Source of the DNA: SMBSF63 sp034003545
GTDB taxonomy: Bacteria; Chloroflexota; Anaerolineae; Anaerolineales; Anaerolineaceae
DNA: 64,000 nucleotides
NCBI GenBank assembly: GCA_964447155.1
Contig: CAYURM010000009.1
Location: 1 to 64,000 of the forward strand
Direction: 5' to 3'
The translations under genes and the position numbers were made by a program. Under the pieces are notes generated by a model. It ran no database searches and was not told the DNA's origin. It saw nothing but the letters and a program-made list of their open reading frames with translations. Of the stretch, positions 8,501 to 16,663 are shown one piece after another (positions within the stretch are counted from its first letter, which is position 1; every line of letters starts with the position of its first letter).

Positions 8501-9268
8501 TTATAAATTTTTCTTGCGTACTAATTTCAGAAAATCCGGCGTATTCAGCTTGCGCTCGAGATGGTACATCAGATAGGACTGAATGGCAGCTTCCATTTCA
8601 GGGCGCACGGGGTCAGGCAGAGAGACGCGCATGGCATCGGCGTAGGTGCTGCGCTGGAAATGGCGCAGGAACTTGAGCGTGCGCATCGACATGGGCCGCA
8701 CGCCGGGCACACCCTTACTGCAGTTGGGGCACAGCGCGCCGCCCACCTCGGCGGAGAAGAACTGGTCCTCCGGCTGGATCGGTTTTCCGCAGTTGCCGCA
8801 CACCTTCAGCTCCGGACGGAAGCCAAGCAGGTCGAGCAGACGCAGTTCGTAGTAGCGCACCACCTGGAAGGGATCATCGCTTTCGGCCAGGCGTTGGAGG
8901 GTATCGGTCAGCAGGCGGTAGAGCGGCAGGTTTGCGCCTTCCTCCCCACTGGAGCGGTCCATGAGTTCGACAATATAGGAGGCGTAACCCATGCGTTCCA
9001 GGTCTTCGCGCAGGGGCTGGTAAGCCTCCACGGTCTCGGCCTGGGTGACGATCCACAGGTCACGGCCTTTGGCAAGCTGAAGGATAACGCGGGTAAAAGG
9101 TTCAAGATGGCCGGCCTTGCGCGAGCGCAGTTTGCGCACGCCTTTGGCGATGGCGCGCACCTTGCCCATCTCGCGGGTGTAGAGCACGAGGATGCGGTCC
9201 GCCTCGCCCCAGTCAGAATGACGCAGGACGACGGCATCTACGCGTTTGGATCGCTCGGTGGATGGCAT
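8501..9268 (-). CDS. recO: DNA repair protein RecO
   Basis: 255 residues. RecO helps RecR load RecA on SSB-coated single-stranded DNA in the RecFOR pathway. An N-terminal OB fold is visible (DAVVLRHSDWGEADRILVLYT, with GKVRAIAKGVRKLRS), followed by the helical domain and a zinc-binding pair CGNCG ... CPNC (near residues 157 and 183). Length and motif order are normal. A possible AGGAG lies 14 bases before the ATG, which is distant. No recF or recR is in the window. Confidence 0.95.
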   Translation of the reverse strand: MPSTERSKRVDAVVLRHSDWGEADRILVLYTREMGKVRAIAKGVRKLRSRKAGHLEPFTRVILQLAKGRDLWIVTQAETVEAYQPLREDLERMGYASYIVELMDRSSGEEGANLPLYRLLTDTLQRLAESDDPFQVVRYYELRLLDLLGFRPELKVCGNCGKPIQPEDQFFSAEVGGALCPNCSKGVPGVRPMSMRTLKFLRHFQRSTYADAMRVSLPDPVRPEMEAAIQSYLMYHLERKLNTPDFLKLVRKKNL

Positions 9269-9320
9269 TGTCTAATTCTTGCTCCTGTATAAAATTCCTT
9301 TATTCACAACAACACAATTC

Positions 9321-9385
9321 CATTTACATAATCGTAGTAACCACTTCATTGGCTACCCTTTGCAGGCTATAACGGCTGAAGCCGT
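9321..9385. repeat. REP-type units left of the RAYT gene
   Basis: GTAG (9334-9337) followed by TA and an imperfect ACCACT...TTGGC hairpin, closely resembling units on the other side of the transposase. A second hairpin, ACGGCT-GA-AGCCGT (9372-9385), follows. These lie just beyond the 3' end of the RAYT gene. Confidence 0.6.
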
Positions 9386-9401
9386 CTGGCTTGCCGTACA
9401 A

Positions 9402-9998
9402 TTAATCATCCCACCCTTTTCCAAACTCGCCCGTAGGAGCAGCACGACGCCAACAATTTTGCAGCCATTCACGGCCTTCCTGCTCAAGATAAACCTGCAA
9501 ACTGCTCCATTGCCACGCATAAGGATCATTCACATAACCATGCTTGACAGGGTTGTAATGAATGTAATTGAAAGACTTCTCCAAATGCACTTCATTCCGC
9601 ATCACGCGATCTGTATATCGGTACCAGACCTTGCGCTGCCCGGTTAATAAATCCTCTTGATTCCATTTTCGTGCATTTCGTCCAGGAAGCAATTGCAATA
9701 GCACTGCCAAATCATTCAAATCAGACATTTCAGCAAGAAAATGATAATGATCCGGCAAAATGACCCAGGCAATTAACTCACATTCTATTTGACGAAGAGA
9801 ATCATGCAAATCTTCCTGAAAAACTGCGCGACGCTGTTTTGTATTCAAAATGCGTTGGTGTTTATATGTTGCTGCGGTGATCAAGAAAATGTTATGCTCT
9901 CGAAATGGATGTGGTGGCGCATGTAAAGGATAGCCAAATTGAATCCTGCGTTGAAGGACGGCGTGCTTTTCATCGTCGGATTGTGCTTTTGCACTCAT
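9402..9998 (-). CDS. REP-associated tyrosine transposase (RAYT, Y1 family)
   Basis: 198-residue single-strand transposase of the IS200-like Y1/HUH family. The metal-binding HUH motif is DHYHF near residue 110, and the candidate catalytic tyrosine is in YIHYNPVKHGYV near residue 155. FLITAATYKHQRIL in the N-terminal part is also typical. ATG at 9998 is preferred over 10031 because AAGGA lies seven bases before it. Such enzymes are thought to copy or move REP hairpins; here the gene is flanked on both sides by GTAG-hairpin units, and similar units occur at 26, 37, 38 and 42 kb. It is intact and single-copy in this window. Confidence 0.9.
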   Translation of the reverse strand: MSAKAQSDDEKHAVLQRRIQFGYPLHAPPHPFREHNIFLITAATYKHQRILNTKQRRAVFQEDLHDSLRQIECELIAWVILPDHYHFLAEMSDLNDLAVLLQLLPGRNARKWNQEDLLTGQRKVWYRYTDRVMRNEVHLEKSFNYIHYNPVKHGYVNDPYAWQWSSLQVYLEQEGREWLQNCWRRAAPTGEFGKGWDD

Positions 9999-10044
9999 GA
10001 TGAAATCCTTGCAGGTTGCAGCCTCAATCACTATTACAACACTG

Positions 10045-10140
10045 TCATTTTACATCATTGTAGTAATGACTTTAATCATTATAGCTTGTGGAGAAATAGC
10101 CACTAAAGTGGCTACTACAATGATGTTTCGCAACATCATT
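10045..10140. repeat. Paired inverted REP units beside the RAYT gene
   Basis: Two REP-like units in opposite orientation. On the plus strand GTAG-TA precedes ATGACTTTAATCAT (10060-10079). On the minus strand GTAG-TA precedes GCCACTTTAGTGGC, with the perfect hairpin TAGCCACT-AA-AGTGGCTA at 10097-10114. ACATCATTGTAGTA (10052-10065) and its exact complement (10113-10126) bound the pair, and a further hairpin AATGATGTT/AACATCATT ends at 10140. This is the arrangement of a bacterial interspersed mosaic element. Confidence 0.7.
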
Positions 10141-10158
10141 ACACCCGTATTTTAATCG

Positions 10159-10185
10159 AAAAAGCGCAGCCATAAGCTGCGCTTT
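10159..10185 (-). terminator. Terminator of the cytidine deaminase operon
   Basis: Perfect 10-base arms AAAGCGCAGC and GCTGCGCTTT around CATAA. Read on the minus strand the stem ends in TTTTT, 13 bases beyond the cdd stop codon. Confidence 0.85.
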
Positions 10186-10197
10186 ATTCACCAGCAT

Positions 10198-10602
10198 TTA
10201 TTTTTCCAAAAACTCCGGCGTAAACGCACCGGGCAGCAACTCGCTGACAGTCATCTCAAAGTGCACATTACCCTGATTATCAGCAATCAGCACAAGCGTA
10301 TCAAGACCAAACTCGGCCAGTACCTGACGGCAGCCCCCGCAGCAAAATCCCGCATTTGCAGTGACCACGGCCATCGCTTCAAATTCCTTCTCACCTTCCG
10401 AGACGGCCTTAAACACCGCCACCCGTTCCGCGCACATGGTGGTCGGGTAAGCAGCGTTTTCGATATTGACGCCGGTGAAAATCTTGCCGCTTTTGGTTAG
10501 CAAGGCCGCACCCACTTGATAATGCGAATAGGGCACATACGCCTTTTCACGGGCTTCAATCGCCAGCTGGACCAGCTTTTCTTTCATTTCATTACTTACC
10601 AT
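10198..10602 (-). CDS. cdd: Cytidine deaminase
   Basis: 134-residue small, tetrameric-type cytidine deaminase that converts cytidine and deoxycytidine to uridine forms in pyrimidine salvage. Zinc and catalytic motifs are CAERVAVFKA (one Cys ligand and the proton-shuttling Glu) and CCGGCRQVLAEF (two Cys ligands). The residue before CGxC is Cys where most homologues have Pro, a mild oddity. The start at 10602 has GGAGA nine bases upstream and overlaps the preceding CorC-like gene by 11 bases, so the two are translationally coupled. Confidence 0.95.
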   Translation of the reverse strand: MVSNEMKEKLVQLAIEAREKAYVPYSHYQVGAALLTKSGKIFTGVNIENAAYPTTMCAERVAVFKAVSEGEKEFEAMAVVTANAGFCCGGCRQVLAEFGLDTLVLIADNQGNVHFEMTVSELLPGAFTPEFLEK

Positions 10603-11878
10603 TCTCTTGCTCTCCTTCCATTTCTTCGGGTTGAGGAATTCGTTTTGCGCGCACACTGCGAATGCTGCGTCCGATCACCTGCTCAACGGTCAGCACCCAG
10701 TCCTCGACTTCCACGCTTTCGCCGCCTTCCGGCACGGCGCCAATCTCGCCGATGATGAACCCGGCCAGGGTATCCGAAATCTCGCGGGTCAGGTGCGTAC
10801 CAATCAAATCGTTGATATCTTCAATATCAATCCGGCCTTGAAAAACGTACTCATCTGCCGAAACCTGTTCATAGGGGTCTTCTTCCAACTGGTCATATTC
10901 ATCACGGATCTCGCCGACAATTTCCTCGACAATATCCTCCAGCGTGACCAGGCCGGCCATGCCACCGTATTCATCGACCACCACAGAAAGGTGCACACCG
11001 CGGGCCTGCATTTCGCGCAGCAGCTTGTCCACCCGCTTGGCCTCGGGGATGAAATAGGCCGGCTTGAGCAGGGTGCGGATCTCGCGCTCCATATTGTTAT
11101 TGCCATTCACCTGCCATTCGAGCAGATCTTTGGCATACAGCAAACCGATAATATTATCGATTCCTTCTTCGTAGACCGGCAGGCGTGAATGTCCGGACTC
11201 CAGCACCATCTTGATCGCCTCTGGCGGCGAGGTATTCACATCCAGGGCAAACACGTCAATGCGCGGCACCATGATCTCACGGCACAGGGTATCACTGAAA
11301 TGGAAGATCGAGTAGATCATGCGCCGCTCGCCTTTTTCCAGCGTATTTTCGTCCGACAGGCTTTCCTCAGCCCAGGTTTTCAGCTCATCATCGGTCATCG
11401 ATCCAAGACTGCGTTTAAGCTCTGTATCCGCACCGAGCATGCGCATCAACAAGCGCGCCAAAGGCCGAAATAGGCCATCCTGAAATTGGACCACCGGCAG
11501 CAACCGCACCGCCCACAGTTCAACCGACTTTAACACCCGGCCTTCAAGGATAAACTCCACGGACAAGGTCAAAAAAGCAAATACGAGCAGCCCCAAAATA
11601 CCCCACCAGGGATAAACCTCCTGCATCCATTGCACCGCCAGCCAGCCGCCAATCCCGGCCATCAAAAAATGCACCAGCACCACGCTCATACGGAGTGTGG
11701 CAGGCAGATGACTGAGATCCATCAACTTTTGGATTTTTTCAACCGACGAGGAGTTGGTTTCTGCGTATTGTTCCAACTGCGATTCGCGCAAATAGGTGAA
11801 ACTGGCACGCGACGCCGTAAATAACAGATCAAGAATGAACAAGGCTGCCAGAAGCAGCCAGATTAAGTCAGCTTCCAT
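10592..11878 (-). CDS. CorC/HlyC-family membrane protein with CNNM and CBS domains
   Basis: 428 residues. The N-terminal CNNM/DUF21 domain has about four membrane segments (from MEADLIWLLLAALFILDLL), followed by two CBS domains around MVPRIDVFALD and RGVHLSVVVDEYGGMAGLV and a C-terminal CorC_HlyC domain (DEYVFQGRIDIEDIND). Relatives take part in magnesium or cobalt homeostasis, and some bind adenine nucleotides at the CBS pair. The ATG at 11878 overlaps the end of glmU by 11 bases, giving a glmU-corC-cdd operon with overlapping joints. Confidence 0.88.
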   Translation of the reverse strand: MEADLIWLLLAALFILDLLFTASRASFTYLRESQLEQYAETNSSSVEKIQKLMDLSHLPATLRMSVVLVHFLMAGIGGWLAVQWMQEVYPWWGILGLLVFAFLTLSVEFILEGRVLKSVELWAVRLLPVVQFQDGLFRPLARLLMRMLGADTELKRSLGSMTDDELKTWAEESLSDENTLEKGERRMIYSIFHFSDTLCREIMVPRIDVFALDVNTSPPEAIKMVLESGHSRLPVYEEGIDNIIGLLYAKDLLEWQVNGNNNMEREIRTLLKPAYFIPEAKRVDKLLREMQARGVHLSVVVDEYGGMAGLVTLEDIVEEIVGEIRDEYDQLEEDPYEQVSADEYVFQGRIDIEDINDLIGTHLTREISDTLAGFIIGEIGAVPEGGESVEVEDWVLTVEQVIGRSIRSVRAKRIPQPEEMEGEQENGK

Positions 11879-13226
11879 CTTTCTCTTTCGACTTATGCAG
11901 CGGGCGGGCAGGCACACCCACCACGGTAGTATTGGCATCAATATCCTTCGTCACCACTGCGCCTGCACCAGTGCGCGCGCCTGCGCCAATCCTGACCGGC
12001 GCAACCAGCATGGTATCGCTGCCAATGAACACATCATCCCCAATTTCTGTGAGATGTTTATGCTTGCCATCATAATTACAGGTAATTGTCCCGGCGCCGA
12101 TATTGACCTCTCTGCCGATATTGGCGTTGCCAATGTAGGAGAAATGCCCCATCTTGGAGCCAGGGCCAAGATACGAATCCTTTACCTCGCCAAAATTGCC
12201 CATGTGAACGCCTTCGGCCAGATGCGCGCCCTTGCGCAGGCGGGCAAACGGCCCCATATCCACACCATCTTCTAGTTCTGCTTTTTCCAGCACAGAAGCA
12301 AGGATCTTGCAGCGGCTGCCGACTTTGGTATCGCGGATGATCGTATTGGGGCCAATCTCGCAGTCCTCCCCGATGACGGTGCTGCCGTGCAGGTACGTGT
12401 TCGGCCAGATAACCGTATCGCGGCCAATCTGCACGGAGGCATCAATATAGGTTGCGGAAGGGTCAATCATCCTCACGCCAGATTCCATCCAGGCAGTATT
12501 GATGCGCTGCCGCAGAATGGCTTCGGCTTCCGCAAGGTGTACCCGCGTGTTAATCCCGATCGTCTCTTCCATATCTTCGGCCACCAGGGCCTGCACCGCC
12601 TGCCCCTCGGCAACAGCAATCTCTACCAGATCGGTGAGGTAATACTCGCCCCTGGGAGAGAGTTTCACACGGTTCAATGCCGGCCACAACCAGTCATCGC
12701 GGAAGCAATACGCGCCAACGTTCAGTTCACGGATGGCTAACTGTTCCGGCGCGGCCTGTGCTTCTTCAACGATTGCAGCCACGCCCCCCTCCGCAGTGCG
12801 CACAATCCGCCCAAAGCCGCGGGGATGATCCGAAATCACGGTCAACAGAGTCAGCGGGCCAGGGTTCTCCATCTGGCAATGAACCAGCTCCTGCAGGGTC
12901 TCAGGACGCAGCAGGGGCATATCCGCGCTGATCACCACCACCAGATCAGCCTCACCCGCCGCCGCCGTCTCGGCAGCCTGCACCGCATTGGCCGTGCCCA
13001 GCTGTTTTTCCTGCACCGCAAAGCGGGCTTTATCACCGACAGTTTCACGTACCTGGTCAGCGCCGTGCCCCACCACCACTACCGGGGAGTCTGAACCAAG
13101 CTGCGCGGCCAGGTCAAGGGAGTATTGCAGCAGCGGTTTGCCGCCCAAAGAATGCAAAACTTTGGGCAGGGCAGAACGCATGCGCGTTCCCTGTCCAGCT
13201 GCGAGAATTACTGTGGTTGTCTTCAT
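11868..13226 (-). CDS. glmU: Bifunctional UDP-GlcNAc pyrophosphorylase / glucosamine-1-phosphate acetyltransferase
   Basis: 452 residues, the normal size. It makes UDP-N-acetylglucosamine for peptidoglycan and other glycans. The N-terminal uridyltransferase domain begins VILAAGQGTRMRSALPKVLH, with the nucleotide-sugar site QLGTANAV. After residue ~250 comes a left-handed beta-helix of hexapeptide repeats ending with GAVVTKDI and GVPARP. The acetyltransferase motif SYIGNANIGREVNIGAG is present. It is the first gene of an operon with the CorC-like gene and cdd. GAGGAG lies about 11 bases before the start. Confidence 0.97.
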   Translation of the reverse strand: MKTTTVILAAGQGTRMRSALPKVLHSLGGKPLLQYSLDLAAQLGSDSPVVVVGHGADQVRETVGDKARFAVQEKQLGTANAVQAAETAAAGEADLVVVISADMPLLRPETLQELVHCQMENPGPLTLLTVISDHPRGFGRIVRTAEGGVAAIVEEAQAAPEQLAIRELNVGAYCFRDDWLWPALNRVKLSPRGEYYLTDLVEIAVAEGQAVQALVAEDMEETIGINTRVHLAEAEAILRQRINTAWMESGVRMIDPSATYIDASVQIGRDTVIWPNTYLHGSTVIGEDCEIGPNTIIRDTKVGSRCKILASVLEKAELEDGVDMGPFARLRKGAHLAEGVHMGNFGEVKDSYLGPGSKMGHFSYIGNANIGREVNIGAGTITCNYDGKHKHLTEIGDDVFIGSDTMLVAPVRIGAGARTGAGAVVTKDIDANTTVVGVPARPLHKSKEKDGS

Positions 13227-13326
13227 CCTGTCAATACTCCTCTGATAAAGCCTCTATTAACAATCCAGGCTTTGCACTGCCGAAGCGGTGCAAAGCCCGT
13301 CTGCGTGGGCAGTATGTTGAAACGAG

Positions 13327-13397
13327 CAGGGGCGCCTGGATTCGAACCAAGATTCACGGATTCAAAGTCCGGTGTGCTGCCATTGCACCACGCCCCT
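13327..13397 (-). tRNA. tRNA-Gln (anticodon TTG)
   Basis: A complete cloverleaf can be folded by eye on the minus strand: acceptor AGGGGCG pairs with CGCCCCT, the anticodon loop is CTTTGAA with TTG at the anticodon position, the T arm is CTTGG-TTCGAAT-CCAGG, and the discriminator is G. The 3' CCA is not encoded. Confidence 0.95.
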
Positions 13398-13468
13398 AGA
13401 TTTGTCTCAATTGTACTATAGCCGCCTGATTTTAACACATTTTAGAATAAACTGCCAACCGAAACGAA

Positions 13469-13497
13469 TTGCCAGTTGATGAAATTTGTGCTATAAA
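13469..13497 (+). promoter_or_regulatory. Candidate promoter for the peptide-binding protein gene
   Basis: TTGCCA (13469-13474), 17-base spacer and TATAAA (13492-13497). This would give a 5' untranslated region of about 245 bases before the ATG at 13749. I see no known riboswitch in that leader. The rest of 13398-13748 is AT-rich and holds nothing else I can name. Confidence 0.4.
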
Positions 13498-13748
13498 TTA
13501 TATATCGCATCTACCTGTCATTAAAAACGTACATTGTGTCCCGATCACAATAAAATAAGGCTGGCAGGCATTTTCCGTTTATCGTATCCTATTTCAATAA
13601 GCAATCCGCTTTCAGTTTTCTGCAGCGGTTCTTTTATTATAATCAAACCGGGAATACATTCAAGCAGGTTTTCCAGAAAGGAGCCCCGAAAAAAAATTGC
13701 CTTACGGTCGAGCAGTATTAATAAACAATTTGATTTGGAGGAGAAACA

Positions 13749-15533
13749 ATGTCACGTAACAAAACGTTATTAGCTGTCAGTCTGTTTATCATCACTGCGA
13801 TGGTCTTGGCTGCCTGCCAACCGGCTCCAGCTGCACCGGACACAATGATCGAAACCGTCGTCGTCGAAGGCGAAGGCGAAGAAGTCATCGTCGTTGTTGA
13901 AGGTGAAGCCGGAGAGGAAGCTGCCCCGGCCGCCGAAAAAGTCTTGCGGCTTACCTACAATCAGGATTTCCCCACCATTGACCCGTCTTTGGCCTGGGAT
14001 GTAAGCGGTATTCTCATCATTGATGAAACTACCGTCGGCCTGACCCGCCAAAACGAACAAACTGCAGAGAATGAACTCGCCATGGCGACTGATTATGTGG
14101 TCGCTGATGACGGGGTAACCTTCACCTTCACCATCCGTGACGATGTGCCTTGGGTCCGCTGGGACGCTGTAAAGGAAGAAGTCGTGCAAGTGATGGACTG
14201 CGAAGGCAACCCCCGCATGGTCACCGCAGATGATTTCGTATACGGTATCCGCCGCACGATGACCCCTGCCACAGCCGCTGATTATGCGTACGTGCAGGGT
14301 GCCGTCATTCAGGGCGCCGAAGCTTTCAGCCAGGGCGAGACCGACGATTTCAGCACCGTAGGCGTCAAAGCTTTGGATGCCCAAACGCTGGAAGTCAAGT
14401 TCATTGACCCGGCTGTTTATAACCTGAGCGTGATCGGTCTGTGGTTCAATCACGCGATGCCCGAATGGCTGATTGAAGGCAGCGACTGCACGGAAGGCCG
14501 CGGCGACCGCTGGATCGAAACAGGTTTCTTCCAGGGCTACGGCCCCTTCACCTTGAAGGAATGGATCCACGACTCCGAATTGACCATCGTTAAGAACCCC
14601 TTCTGGCCCGGCGACGAAGTTGTCCCCACCCCGCAAATTGACGTTGTTACCTGGAAAATCATCCCCACCAGCAGCGCCCTGGCTGAATTTGAAGCCGGCA
14701 ATCTGGATGTAGCCGCCTTCCCCGCCGGGGATTATGACCGCATCATGTCTGATCCCGATTACTCACAGTGGCTCTACCCAACCAGCACCCTGGGAACCGA
14801 ATTCTACAGCTTCAATACCCAGCTGGCCCCAACCGATGATGTGCGTGTGCGCCAGGCTCTTTCCATGGCGATTGACCGCGAAGCATTGGTTCAGGTGATG
14901 AAAAGCGGCATTGTTGCGAACTGGTTCTGCAACCCCGGTGCTTCCGGCTGCCCCACCACGGCTGCCTATCCCGACCTGGGTGTAGCCTACGATCCTGAGG
15001 GCGCCAAAGCCCTGCTGCAGGAATACCTGGATGAAACCGGGCAGACCGCTGCGGACCTGAATATTGTGATGATGTTCAACACCAGCGAAGGTCACAAGAT
15101 GCGCGCTGAAGCCGTCCAGCAGATGTGGAAAGACAATCTGGGCGTAGAAATTCAGTTGACCAACCAGGAATGGGCAGTCTTCAAAGTCAGCCGTAAAGAA
15201 GGCAAAGAAAATGTTTATCGCAGCAGTTGGGTGCAGGACTACCCGGATGCCAACAACTTCCTCAAAGAGGTTTTCTCTGCTGGCGGCGCTTACGCCGACG
15301 TGGTAGACTGGAACAGCCCCGAATTTGACGAACTGATGACACGAGCTGGACAGGAAGCAGATCCAATGGCCCGCATGGACCTGTATGCCCAGGCAGAGCA
15401 GATTCTCGTCGTCGATGAAGCCGTGGTTTCCCCGCTGGCCTGGTACAGCGATTGGGTAATTATTCGCCCGGAAGTGAAAGCCTTCGTCTCCCTGACCGGA
15501 TACGACCGCTACGAAAAATGGACGATCGAGTAA
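13749..15533 (+). CDS. Oligopeptide-type ABC transporter substrate-binding lipoprotein
   Basis: 594-residue family 5 (OppA/DppA type) solute-binding protein. The signal peptide ends in the lipobox LAAC (Cys near residue 23), followed by an Ala/Pro and Glu/Val-rich linker to residue ~65, so it is membrane-anchored outside the cell. The fold begins LRLTYNQDFPTIDPSLAWD; the family pattern DDVRVRQALSMAIDREALV sits near residue 365. GGAGGAG precedes the start and a strong terminator follows. No permease or ATPase gene adjoins it, so it probably feeds a shared transporter such as the opp system at 18.8-25 kb; its sequence resembles the OppA encoded there, including the anchor motif ACQPAPAA. Confidence 0.93.
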   Translation: MSRNKTLLAVSLFIITAMVLAACQPAPAAPDTMIETVVVEGEGEEVIVVVEGEAGEEAAPAAEKVLRLTYNQDFPTIDPSLAWDVSGILIIDETTVGLTRQNEQTAENELAMATDYVVADDGVTFTFTIRDDVPWVRWDAVKEEVVQVMDCEGNPRMVTADDFVYGIRRTMTPATAADYAYVQGAVIQGAEAFSQGETDDFSTVGVKALDAQTLEVKFIDPAVYNLSVIGLWFNHAMPEWLIEGSDCTEGRGDRWIETGFFQGYGPFTLKEWIHDSELTIVKNPFWPGDEVVPTPQIDVVTWKIIPTSSALAEFEAGNLDVAAFPAGDYDRIMSDPDYSQWLYPTSTLGTEFYSFNTQLAPTDDVRVRQALSMAIDREALVQVMKSGIVANWFCNPGASGCPTTAAYPDLGVAYDPEGAKALLQEYLDETGQTAADLNIVMMFNTSEGHKMRAEAVQQMWKDNLGVEIQLTNQEWAVFKVSRKEGKENVYRSSWVQDYPDANNFLKEVFSAGGAYADVVDWNSPEFDELMTRAGQEADPMARMDLYAQAEQILVVDEAVVSPLAWYSDWVIIRPEVKAFVSLTGYDRYEKWTIE

Positions 15534-15562
15534 ACCCGGCTTGATAAGCTGATCTACAAACT

Positions 15563-15594
15563 AACTGCCGCCCCATACGGGGCGGCAGTTTTTA
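15563..15594 (+). terminator. Terminator after the peptide-binding protein gene
   Basis: Perfect 12-base arms AACTGCCGCCCC and GGGGCGGCAGTT, a four-base loop and a T run. Confidence 0.92.
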
Positions 15595-15609
15595 TAAGGT
15601 CACAGCAGA

Positions 15610-16638
15610 TTATCCAGTGTCTTTGGGCGTCAATCCGCGCCGTTTGGCTTCCTCAAAGGTCAGCGTATTCTGATTTGATTTCACATTCACATCAGGGGCA
15701 GCATTCCAAAAAGCATCCGCATCCTGCTGAAGGGACTGGGAGAGCATATTTTCCAGGTTTTCCTCCGGTTCAACTTCCGCCAGGGGGACTTCTGCAGCCG
15801 GCGTTGGCGTCGTTTCTTCCGCGGGGATGCCCATTTCCGCAAGGATTTTCACCAGTACTGGCTGCACGATTGTCGTCGCCTCAAAAACCAGCGACGGGCG
15901 CACTGTGGTACGTCCACTCTTCAGAATACTGACCAGCGAATACCCGGCGACCGGCGCGAGCAGCATCATGTCAAATGTCTTGCCGCTGAAGGCAAGGATA
16001 TCTTTCTCAGGCACATCTTTTCCCAAGAGATGAGAGACCTCGCCGCCGGCTTTAAGCACTTTCAGCATGGATGGCACCCATACGCTTTCAAAATCTGGCG
16101 CGGGGATGTCTCCACACAGTTCCACTATTTTCCCCTCCCTGTCCAGCAAGATTATCGCGAGCGCATTCACTTCATCACGGAAAGAGACCAGCACATCAGA
16201 CAGGCGCGTGTCCATCCTGGATTCTGTAGATGTAACTTCCACAGCATCTATCTCCGGGCAGCAGGAATCCGTATCCAGTTCCAGCAGGGTCATCACTTTT
16301 GTGACCAGGATTTCCAGTTCAAACGGTTTTTCGAAGAAAGCATCGGCATTCAGCGCCTTGACTGCCTTTTCATAATTGGCATCGCGCATCCCGGTAACGA
16401 GAATGACCTTGATATCTGGATGCAGGCGGCGGATGCGTTCCACCAGCTCCAGACCATCCATGCCGGGCAGACGAATGTCTGTCACTAAAAGATCAATGAC
16501 ATGGTAATTTGCCTCCAGCAAGGCTTCTTCGGCGGAGGGCACCACGGCAATGTTCAATTCAGGCGCCGCGGTGCGCAGTGCAGTCTGCCACAAACGCCCC
16601 AGATCAAGCGCGTCATCCACTATCAGTATTCGATCCAT
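15610..16638 (-). CDS. Response regulator with a roadblock-like C-terminal domain
   Basis: 342 residues. The receiver domain (residues 1-~120) has the acidic pair in ILIVDD, the phospho-accepting Asp in LLVTDIRLPGMDG and the Lys in FFEKPFE. A middle domain of ~110 residues beginning RLSDVLVSFRDEVNALAIILLDREGKI resembles roadblock/LC7 folds, which in bacteria often work with small GTPases. The tail is Glu/Pro-rich. There is no DNA-binding domain and no kinase nearby. The ATG at 16638 has AAAGGG upstream. The gene starts 25 bases after a peptide-binding lipoprotein gene and is probably cotranscribed with it, an unusual pairing. Confidence 0.8.
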   Translation of the reverse strand: MDRILIVDDALDLGRLWQTALRTAAPELNIAVVPSAEEALLEANYHVIDLLVTDIRLPGMDGLELVERIRRLHPDIKVILVTGMRDANYEKAVKALNADAFFEKPFELEILVTKVMTLLELDTDSCCPEIDAVEVTSTESRMDTRLSDVLVSFRDEVNALAIILLDREGKIVELCGDIPAPDFESVWVPSMLKVLKAGGEVSHLLGKDVPEKDILAFSGKTFDMMLLAPVAGYSLVSILKSGRTTVRPSLVFEATTIVQPVLVKILAEMGIPAEETTPTPAAEVPLAEVEPEENLENMLSQSLQQDADAFWNAAPDVNVKSNQNTLTFEEAKRRGLTPKDTG

Positions 16639-16663
16639 ATACGATCCCTTTCCCAAACTGTCC

